Shown here: piece by piece, positions 57,937-64,000 of the stretch
How positions within the stretch are numbered: the stretch's first letter is position 1
How the letters are laid out: the number at the start of each line of letters is the position of its first letter
Assembly (NCBI RefSeq): GCF_025499465.1
Contig: NZ_JAIMCA010000006.1
Location: 124,001-188,000 of the forward strand
Source: Allobosea sp. BH3
GTDB lineage: Bacteria; Pseudomonadota; Alphaproteobacteria; Rhizobiales; Beijerinckiaceae
DNA length: 64,000 nt
Reading direction: 5' to 3'
Notes under the pieces: model-generated
Told to the model about the DNA's origin: nothing
The model's input: only the letters and a program-made list of their open reading frames with translations
Database searches by the model: none
Program-made: the position numbers and the translations under genes

Positions 57937-59880
57937 ATGATCGCCCATGATCACGAGAACGACACGGTCATGAAATCCGAACTGGTTGCGGCGCTCTACG
58001 CCACACCGGGCGCGATCCTGACCGGCTCCGTCGCGGTCACGGTCGTGATCCTGGCGGCCGCGATCCTGAGCGGCGGCGACCCCGTCTTCTACGTCATGGC
58101 GGCTGCGATGGCTGGCATCGGCGCCTTTCGCCAGATATCGCATCGCGGATACCAGTCGCTGAACCTTGCCGCTGCCGAAAAGGGCGAGATCCTCAAGCTG
58201 GAAAACCGCGCCATGGCCGGGGCCTGGGCGACTGCGATGCTGATCGCCGCCTTCGGCTCCTATTCCGTGCTGGCCTATGTGCACGAGCCGGTCGCCGTGC
58301 TCGGCATCGCCCAGACGATCGGGTATCTCGCCGGCATCTCCGGCCGCAACAGCTCGCGGCCGATGATCACGCGCGTCCAGACCCTGGCTGCGGCAGCACC
58401 CTTCATCGTCTCTCTCCTCTGGACGCGTGAGCCGGTCTATCTGGTGATCGCGCTTTCGGTCGCACTGTCGGCCGTGCTGACCTTTTCAAGCGCACGGGTG
58501 ATCCACCAGATGTTCCTGGCCCGGCTGCGCACGATGCGGGAGCTCGAGCATCTGGCGGCCAACGACATGGTCACCGGGCTCTACAATCGCCGCGGCTTCA
58601 TGCGCGAGATCCGGGGGCTGGCCGACAACAACCGCGCCGTGACGCTGATCTCGATCGACATCGACCGCTTCAAGGGCATCAACGACAGCCTGGGCCATGA
58701 TGTCGGCGACGGGCTGCTTAGGGCTGTGAGCCAGACACTGACGGCAGAGCTGGCGCCCAGCGACATCGCCGCCCGCACCGGCGGCGACGAATTCATGGTC
58801 GCGACGACGCGCGGCGGCGAGGATGCCGCCTCTCTCGCCGCCCGCCTCGTCATGCTGCTCGCGAGCCCGCGGGTGATCGGCGGCCGCCACGTCACCGCGA
58901 CGGCGAGCATGGGCATCGCGCCGGCAGGCTGCGCACCGACGATCGACGAGGCGTTGAAATGCGTCGACATGGCGCTCTACCGGGCCAAGCTCGACGGGCG
59001 CAATCGCTTCGTGATGTACACGCCCGAGATTCGCGAGGAACACGAGGACGGCATCGCGCTCGAGGTGGAGCTGCGCGACGCGATCCGCCACGGCGAGTTC
59101 GAGCTGCATTTCCAGCCGATCTACAACCCGCGCTCCGGCACGGCGACGCTCGTGGAAGCGCTGCTGCGCTGGAACCATCCGCGCCGCGGCCCGATCAGCC
59201 CCCATACCTTCATCCCGCTCGCCGAGCGGACCGGCCTCATCACCGTGCTCGGCTCCTGGGCGCTCGGCGAGGCAATCAAGACCGCCCTCTCGTGGCCGCG
59301 CAGCGTCGGCGTCAGCGTCAACGTCTCGGCGCGCCAGTTCGACGAAGGGCATGACATCGTCGGCGTCGTCGAGGCGCTGCTGCGCATGAGCGGGCTCGAG
59401 CCGCAGCGGCTGACCATCGAGATCACCGAGACGTCGCTGATCCACGATGCCGGCCATGTCGTCGGCCGCCTCGCGGCGCTGCGCCAGCTCGGCGTGCGCA
59501 TCGCCCTCGACGATTTCGGCACGGGCTATTCCTCGCTGAGCTACCTCGCGCATCTGCCGATCGACACGATCAAGATCGACCAGGTGCTCGCCAGGGAGGT
59601 CGGCACCTCGCCCAAGGCCGACTCGCTGATGCACGCCATCACGCAGCTCGCGCACGACCTGAAGCTGCGCCTGATCGTCGAAGGCGTCGAGACGCAGGAG
59701 CAGCTCGCGCTGCTGGAAAAGCATGCCGTCCACGGCATTCAGGGCTTTCTCTTCGGGCGGCCGATGACAGCAGCCGAATTGCTGCCCATGATCGGCAACC
59801 GAGTGGCGACCGGTCGAACAGGACCGGCGCGCGTGCAGTCCGGCTCCCGCAAGCCGGGTCGCTACAACCAGGTGGCCTGA
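57937..59880 (+). CDS. Membrane GGDEF-EAL protein (c-di-GMP turnover)
   Basis: A 647-residue protein with about six hydrophobic helices (residues 25-200). A GGDEF domain (about 212-375; NDMVTGLYNRRGF, IDIDRFKGINDSLGH, RTGGDEFMVA) and an EAL domain (about 385-630) follow. EAL catalytic motifs look intact: VEALLRWNHP, VNVSARQF, IEITETSL, ALDDFGTGYSS, TIKIDQ and VEGVETQEQ. GGDEF is intact but no I-site RxxD lies five residues before it. So both synthesis and breakdown of c-di-GMP are possible. The frame is open from an ATG at 57814, but that ATG abuts its Shine-Dalgarno and precedes a likely terminator; I prefer 57937, preceded by AGGG. Confidence 0.88.
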   Translation: MIAHDHENDTVMKSELVAALYATPGAILTGSVAVTVVILAAAILSGGDPVFYVMAAAMAGIGAFRQISHRGYQSLNLAAAEKGEILKLENRAMAGAWATAMLIAAFGSYSVLAYVHEPVAVLGIAQTIGYLAGISGRNSSRPMITRVQTLAAAAPFIVSLLWTREPVYLVIALSVALSAVLTFSSARVIHQMFLARLRTMRELEHLAANDMVTGLYNRRGFMREIRGLADNNRAVTLISIDIDRFKGINDSLGHDVGDGLLRAVSQTLTAELAPSDIAARTGGDEFMVATTRGGEDAASLAARLVMLLASPRVIGGRHVTATASMGIAPAGCAPTIDEALKCVDMALYRAKLDGRNRFVMYTPEIREEHEDGIALEVELRDAIRHGEFELHFQPIYNPRSGTATLVEALLRWNHPRRGPISPHTFIPLAERTGLITVLGSWALGEAIKTALSWPRSVGVSVNVSARQFDEGHDIVGVVEALLRMSGLEPQRLTIEITETSLIHDAGHVVGRLAALRQLGVRIALDDFGTGYSSLSYLAHLPIDTIKIDQVLAREVGTSPKADSLMHAITQLAHDLKLRLIVEGVETQEQLALLEKHAVHGIQGFLFGRPMTAAELLPMIGNRVATGRTGPARVQSGSRKPGRYNQVA

Positions 59881-59917
59881 GACGCATCGCCGCCGTGCCG
59901 GAGACCCTGGGGTCCAT

Positions 59918-60949
59918 ATGCAGCGCCCGAATTATCCGAGCGGGAAGGACCTGCTGAGCGCCGACGCGGTTTCGCGTTTCGATCTTGAGGACATCATCGC
60001 GCGCGCCCAACGGCATCTGCGCGACGAGGAACTCGACAAGGCCGGCCAGCCCCTGCCCGAGCAGCCTCCTGCCCCGCGCCGGCGACCGAAGGTGATCGCA
60101 ACCCTGTTCGACCAGCGCAGCACGCGCACCCGCCTCGGCTTCCAGGCCGCGGCCGCGCGGCTCGGCCACCAATCGATCGACGCCTATGATACCGACCGCA
60201 GCCGGCTCGGAACCAGCACGGGCGAGTCCATCGAGGACCATATCCACACCGTCGAGCTCTACAGCGACCTGCTCGTGGTCCGCTCGCATATGGAAGACAT
60301 GCCCTATCGCGTCTCGCGGCTGAGCTACCTGCCGGTCATCAATGCCGGCAACGGCGCCGACGAACATCCCAGCCAGGCGCTGGTCGACATCTTCGCCATC
60401 CGCGAGATGCGCGGCGAGATCGAGAAGCTCAGCATCGCGCTGTCCAGCGACACGCGGGCCCGCTTCGCCGTTTCCTTCGTCAAGATGTTGCGCCTGAGCC
60501 CGCCGAAGCGCTTCACGCTGTGCTGCCTGCGCGACGTGCCGATCAACCCGGTGATGCGCGAGGCGATGACCGTCCTCGCCGATCTCGGAACCAAGGTCAG
60601 CCTGGTCCACGACATCCGCCAGACGCTCGACCACGACGTGCTCAACATCCAGATGCAGGACATGAGCAAATTCGCTCATGCCTCCCTCGGCAACGAGGCC
60701 ATCGACAAGGAAAAGGAAAGCGAGCCCTTCACCCTCACGGCCCGCAAGATACTGGATGCCAAGTCCGACACGCTGATCCTCAACCCCCTACCGCGCTTCT
60801 CGGAGCTCGACACCTCATGCGACAGCCTCCCGAACGCGGGCTACTTCCGCCAGGTTCAGCTCTCCGTTCCCATGCGGATGGCCATCCTGGAGCGCATGCT
60901 GGCGGGAGTACCGTGGACGGGGCAGGCCGGGGCTTTTCGCTCTTCCTAG
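59918..60949 (+). CDS. Aspartate-carbamoyltransferase-like protein lacking aspartate-binding residues
   Basis: A 343-residue member of the aspartate/ornithine carbamoyltransferase superfamily. Carbamoyl-phosphate residues are kept: STRTR (68-72), Arg in VVRSHM (122), HPSQ (150-153) and LNPLPR (288-293). By eye alignment with E. coli PyrB, the Lys84 position is Thr (GTSTGES, 98-104) and the Arg229 region (VLNIQMQDM, 241-249) has no Arg, while an Arg near 180-182 may stand in for Arg167. Loss of two aspartate contacts suggests a different acceptor or loss of activity. Residues 35-57 are a Pro/Arg-rich insertion. The start of a membrane transporter gene lies at its end. This is unlikely to be the housekeeping PyrB. 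Confidence 0.78.
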   Translation: MQRPNYPSGKDLLSADAVSRFDLEDIIARAQRHLRDEELDKAGQPLPEQPPAPRRRPKVIATLFDQRSTRTRLGFQAAAARLGHQSIDAYDTDRSRLGTSTGESIEDHIHTVELYSDLLVVRSHMEDMPYRVSRLSYLPVINAGNGADEHPSQALVDIFAIREMRGEIEKLSIALSSDTRARFAVSFVKMLRLSPPKRFTLCCLRDVPINPVMREAMTVLADLGTKVSLVHDIRQTLDHDVLNIQMQDMSKFAHASLGNEAIDKEKESEPFTLTARKILDAKSDTLILNPLPRFSELDTSCDSLPNAGYFRQVQLSVPMRMAILERMLAGVPWTGQAGAFRSS

Positions 60950-60954
60950 GCTGG

Positions 60955-61851
60955 ATGAGCACCTATCTCGCCGCCCATCTCGCCATCGCCCTCTCCATCC
61001 GCCTGCTCTCGGGCTATCTCACCGTGATCGAGATCGGGCTCCTGCGCTCGTTCGGAAGCCTCGCCATCGCGGCCTCGATGATCTGGGCCAGCGGCGTTGG
61101 CCGCGCCAGCATCTTTGCCCATGTCCGGCTCAGATACGACATCGGCCGCAGCGTCCTCCACCTCGCCGGATCGCTGGCGCTGATCTGGAGCCTGCTGCAT
61201 CTGCCGCTGGCGCTGGTGACCACGATCGAGTTCACCGGGCCGCTCTTCGCCGCCGCACTCGTCTTCCTGGCGCTGCGTAAACGCCCCTCCGTCATTCCGG
61301 CGATCGGCCTCGGCGTGCTGGCGCTCGGTGTCGCGCTGCTGCTCGTGCGGCTGAACGCCGTTCCGGGCCGCGATATCGCGATCGCCCTGGTCGCAGTAGC
61401 GACGCTGACGACCACCAACCTGATGCTGGCCAATCTCGCCAGACAGCGCAGCATCCTCTCCATCGTGCTGCTGATGCATGTGATCCAGTTCCCGCTCTAT
61501 GTCGCGCTCTGGCTCGCGGTGCCGGAACAATGGTCGCCCCCCTCGCAGCCCTACCGGCTCACCTTCCCCGCCCCTGAGATCATCGTGCTCGGCGGGGCCG
61601 TGCTGGCGCTCATCGTCGGCGGCTTCGTCTCGCAGGCGGCGCTCGGCAACGCATCGCGCCACGGCACGCCGCTCCAGCTCTGCAGCGCCGACACGCTGCG
61701 CGTGCCGCTGATCACGCTGGTGGCCTATCTCCTGCTGGCGGAGCTGCCGCCGCTCGACCTGCTGCTGCCGGGGCTGTGCGTGCTCTGCGGCGTGGTGATC
61801 GCCAGCCTGCCGCAACCGGCACGCGCCAAGGCGGTAGACAACCGCCTCTGA
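60955..61851 (+). CDS. EamA/DMT-type membrane transporter
   Basis: A 298-residue inner-membrane protein with about ten hydrophobic helices in two similar halves, the layout of drug/metabolite transporters. The first half contains FTGPLFAAALVFLALRKRPS (near 100) and GLGVLALGVALLLV; the second, LITLVAYLLLAELPP and LLLPGLCVLCGVVIA. I use the ATG at 60955; a GTG at 60913 with GGGAG four bases upstream would add 14 residues and overlap the carbamoyltransferase-like gene by 37 bases. Either way translation is probably coupled to that gene, so the two may handle one metabolite. A small hairpin (61830-61846) lies at the 3' end. Confidence 0.84.
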   Translation: MSTYLAAHLAIALSIRLLSGYLTVIEIGLLRSFGSLAIAASMIWASGVGRASIFAHVRLRYDIGRSVLHLAGSLALIWSLLHLPLALVTTIEFTGPLFAAALVFLALRKRPSVIPAIGLGVLALGVALLLVRLNAVPGRDIAIALVAVATLTTTNLMLANLARQRSILSIVLLMHVIQFPLYVALWLAVPEQWSPPSQPYRLTFPAPEIIVLGGAVLALIVGGFVSQAALGNASRHGTPLQLCSADTLRVPLITLVAYLLLAELPPLDLLLPGLCVLCGVVIASLPQPARAKAVDNRL

Positions 61852-61906
61852 TGGAGCGGAGCCCCCGGACAATTTGTCACCTTCTCCTCGCCGGCTCGAT
61901 CTCTAG

Positions 61907-61923
61907 ATTAGAATTTATCTAAT
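61907..61923. promoter_or_regulatory. AT-rich palindrome upstream of the cytochrome b561 gene
   Basis: ATTAGA-ATTTA-TCTAAT, a perfect 6-base dyad, ends 14 bases before the ATG at 61938. It resembles operators of MarR- or GntR-type regulators in size and spacing; no such regulator gene is adjacent. Confidence 0.55.
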
Positions 61924-61937
61924 GTACAGGCTCTGCC

Positions 61938-62483
61938 ATGACCTCCAATCCCGCTTCGATCCCGACCGCGTCATACGATGCCGGCGCACAGTTTCTGCAT
62001 TGGTCGATGGCCGCGCTGATCACGCTGGCCTTCGTCCTCGGCCTGACGATCGACGCCTTCCCCAGCGGCTGGAAAGCGGGCGCCATCGAGGCCCATAAGG
62101 CCATCGGGCTCGCCCTCATCCTGCTTCTGGCGACCCGGCTGACCTGGCGGCTGACGCACCGCCCGCCCCCGCTCGAACCGGCTCCCCGGCTCATGACGGC
62201 CGCGGCGCATCTCGGCCATGCCGCCCTCTATGGGTTGATGCTGCTCGCGCCGGTGATCGGGCTCGTCTACGCGATCAAGCGCGGACAGGGGCTCGATCTC
62301 GGCCTCTTCAGCATTCCGCCGTTCGCCGCCCCGGCTCCCCGCGCGGAAACCCGGCCGATCCGCGAATGGCACGAATGGGCCGCCTATGCGCTGATGCTCC
62401 TCGCGGGCGTGCACGCTCTCGCCGCGCTCTGGCACCATCTGATCCGCAAGGACGGAACGCTGCGCCGGATGCTGCCTCGCTAA
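61938..62483 (+). CDS. Cytochrome b561-family protein
   Basis: A 181-residue inner-membrane diheme cytochrome b with four helices, related to E. coli CybB, which can oxidise ubiquinol and reduce superoxide. Likely heme-ligand histidines are in GAQFLHWSM (near 21), AIEAHKAIGLAL (near 53), and the C-terminal GVHALAALWHHLIRKDG (near 154-163), with LGHAALYGLMLLAPVIG forming helix 3. The loop after helix 3 is long (GLDLGLFSIPPFAAP). A palindromic operator-like site sits just upstream. It converges with the dehydrogenase gene 11 bases away. Confidence 0.9.
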   Translation: MTSNPASIPTASYDAGAQFLHWSMAALITLAFVLGLTIDAFPSGWKAGAIEAHKAIGLALILLLATRLTWRLTHRPPPLEPAPRLMTAAAHLGHAALYGLMLLAPVIGLVYAIKRGQGLDLGLFSIPPFAAPAPRAETRPIREWHEWAAYALMLLAGVHALAALWHHLIRKDGTLRRMLPR

Positions 62484-62494
62484 ACGAAACCGCC

Positions 62495-64000
62495 CTACTC
62501 CTCGACCAGCCGGCGCGCGATAACCTGCGCCTGGATTTCGGCGGCGCCCTCGAAGATGTTGAGGATGCGGGCGTCGCAGAGCACGCGGCTCACCGGATAC
62601 TCGAGCGCGAAGCCGTTGCCGCCATGGATCTGGAGCGCGTTATCCGCCGCCGCCCAAGCGACGCGGGCGCCCAGCAGCTTGGCCATGCCAGCCTCGAGGT
62701 CGCAGCGTCGCTCCGCATCCTTCTCGCGGGCGGCGAAATAGGTGAGCTGACGCGCGATCAGGATCTCGGCTGCCATCATGGCGAGCTTGTCGGCGACGCG
62801 CGGGAAGGCGATCAGCTTCTTGCCGAACTGGACGCGCTCCTGCGCATAGCGCAATCCGAGATCGAAGGCCGACTGCGCCACGCCGATGGCGCGCGCTGCC
62901 GTCTGGATGCGGGCCGCCTCGAAGGTCTGCATCAGCTGCTTGAAGCCCTGCCCCTCGACGCCGCCGAGCAGGTTCTCCCCCTTGACCTCGAAGCCGTCGA
63001 AGGCGAGCTCGAATTCCTTCATGCCGCGATAGCCCAGCACCTCGATCTCACCGCCGGTGAGCCCTTCGACCGGGAACGGGTCGGCATCGGTGCCACGCGG
63101 CTTCTCGGCGATCAGCATGGAGAGCCCACGATAGCCCGGCGCATCGGGATCGGTGCGGACGAGCAGCGTCATGATGTCGGCGCGGGCGGGATGGGTGATC
63201 CAGGTCTTATTGCCGTGGACCTTCCAGACGTCGCCATCCTTCACCGCCCGCGTGCGCAGCGAGGCGAGGTCCGAACCGGTATTGGGCTCGGTGAAGACGG
63301 CCGTCGGCAACACTTCGCCCGAGGCGATCAGTGGCAGCCATTTCTCCTTCTGCTCCGGCGTGCCGCCGCAAAGGATCAGCTCGGCCGCGATCTCGGAACG
63401 GGTGCCCAGCGAGCCCACGCCGATATAGCCGCGCGAAAGCTCCTCGGAGACGACGCACATCGAGACCTTGGACAGGCCCATGCCGCCGTAGTCCTCGGGA
63501 ATGGTGAGGCCGAAGACGCCGAGCTCGGCCATCTTCTCGATCACCGGCAGCGGGATGTAGTCGTTGCGCAGATGCCATTCATGGGCATGCGGCGTGACCT
63601 CGGCCGCGCAGAAGCGGCGCATCTCGGTGCGGATCGCCTCCAGCGTCTCGTCGAGACCGGGGTCGCCGACGCTCGCCGCGCCATGATCCTGGCTGAACAG
63701 AGCGACGAAGCGTTGGCGGTTCTCCAGCGTGTTCCCTTCGGCGATCAACGCCTCGGCAGCGTCGGAATGGGCGGCCACGACTGCCTTCGGAGACAGGCCG
63801 AGCGCCGGCAGCCGCACGATCTCGCCCTGGCTCATCGGGATGCCGCCGAAGATCTGGGCGGCGTATTCACCCGCGCCGATGCGGATGGCGTAGTCCTCGA
63901 CCGCGCCGTAGCGGCCCTCGGACTGCAGTCGCTCGCCATAGGATTTGAGCTCGCGCAGCGCCGTCACATAAGTCGCGAGCCAGGAGAGGCCGTGGGCGGC
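62495..64000 (-). CDS. mcd: (2S)-methylsuccinyl-CoA dehydrogenase, N-terminus beyond window
   Basis: This FAD enzyme oxidises methylsuccinyl-CoA to mesaconyl-CoA in the ethylmalonyl-CoA pathway, used for acetate/C1 assimilation without isocitrate lyase. The frame runs open through base 64000, so the 501 codons here lack the start. Upstream of the acyl-CoA dehydrogenase fold lies the extra N-terminal region of Mcd (HGLSWLATYVTALRELKSYG; IFGGIPMSQGEIVRLPAL), absent from ordinary dehydrogenases of about 380 residues. Flavin and substrate segments include TAVFTEPNTGSDLASLR, HGNKTWITHPAR, RVQFGKKLIAF, and QIHGGNGFALEYPVSRVLCD; the usual Glu base region is IFEGAAEIQ. Specificity is by family resemblance. 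Confidence 0.87.
   Translation of the reverse strand, partial: AAHGLSWLATYVTALRELKSYGERLQSEGRYGAVEDYAIRIGAGEYAAQIFGGIPMSQGEIVRLPALGLSPKAVVAAHSDAAEALIAEGNTLENRQRFVALFSQDHGAASVGDPGLDETLEAIRTEMRRFCAAEVTPHAHEWHLRNDYIPLPVIEKMAELGVFGLTIPEDYGGMGLSKVSMCVVSEELSRGYIGVGSLGTRSEIAAELILCGGTPEQKEKWLPLIASGEVLPTAVFTEPNTGSDLASLRTRAVKDGDVWKVHGNKTWITHPARADIMTLLVRTDPDAPGYRGLSMLIAEKPRGTDADPFPVEGLTGGEIEVLGYRGMKEFELAFDGFEVKGENLLGGVEGQGFKQLMQTFEAARIQTAARAIGVAQSAFDLGLRYAQERVQFGKKLIAFPRVADKLAMMAAEILIARQLTYFAAREKDAERRCDLEAGMAKLLGARVAWAAADNALQIHGGNGFALEYPVSRVLCDARILNIFEGAAEIQAQVIARRLVEE

Overview
The window is GC-rich, gene-dense alphaproteobacterial chromosome. Gene content and order point to the Rhizobiales/Hyphomicrobiales, and Bosea or a close relative is my best guess. 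The evidence is a glyA/nrdR/ribD-ribE-ribH-nusB-thiL block, an LdtR/L,D-transpeptidase pair, a Mg-type HemB, a single bifunctional Rel/SpoT, a rhizobial porin, TamA-TamB and a methylsuccinyl-CoA dehydrogenase. The genus is an inference; no rRNA or tRNA gene is present to test it. Nearly all genes look like vertically inherited housekeeping genes. I see no phage, transposase, CRISPR array or recognised defence island.

Layout. 1-6.2 kb: thiL (cut by the window edge), nusB, ribH, ribE, ribD, nrdR and glyA on the minus strand, interrupted between nrdR and glyA by an unrecognised plus-strand gene (3871-4830). 6.2-10.2 kb: a divergent MerR regulator/MFS exporter pair around a textbook MerR promoter, then an L,D-transpeptidase and its MarR-type regulator. 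10.4-19.2 kb: a 3-hydroxyisobutyryl-CoA hydrolase with a small membrane protein, hemB, a permease fused to a lipoprotein-like domain, threonine ammonia-lyase, an RDD protein, the N-end-rule transferase, a DUF2336 protein and a small outer-membrane barrel. 19.3-28.4 kb: parC, recO, a tautomerase/LysR pair, rel, rpoZ and a HerA-like ATPase. 28.6-36.2 kb: pdxJ, aqpZ, the overlapping lepB-rnc-era set, an acetyltransferase, a NYN-domain protein, smpB, a PaiB-like protein and dapA.

36.4-51 kb is rich in cell-envelope genes: a soluble lytic transglycosylase, an alpha/beta hydrolase, a two-gene unit coding for a helix-hairpin-helix membrane protein and a large repeat-plus-OmpA protein, a porin with a long leader, and tamB/tamA. 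51-64 kb mixes signalling and metabolism: a membrane diguanylate cyclase, a hydratase-like enzyme, a DUF4142 protein, an aldehyde dehydrogenase, a Tat-exported cyclic-nucleotide phosphodiesterase, a GGDEF-EAL protein, an aspartate-carbamoyltransferase-like protein lacking key aspartate-binding residues with an EamA transporter directly behind it, cytochrome b561, and the partial mcd gene.

No obviously new multi-gene system stands out. The best leads are the carbamoyltransferase-like/EamA pair, the insertion gene at 3871-4830, the lipoprotein-permease fusion at 13244, and the helix-hairpin-helix/OmpA pair at 39.5-42.6 kb. Several well-formed operator-like dyads are also recorded. All family assignments come from reading motifs, not from database searches.
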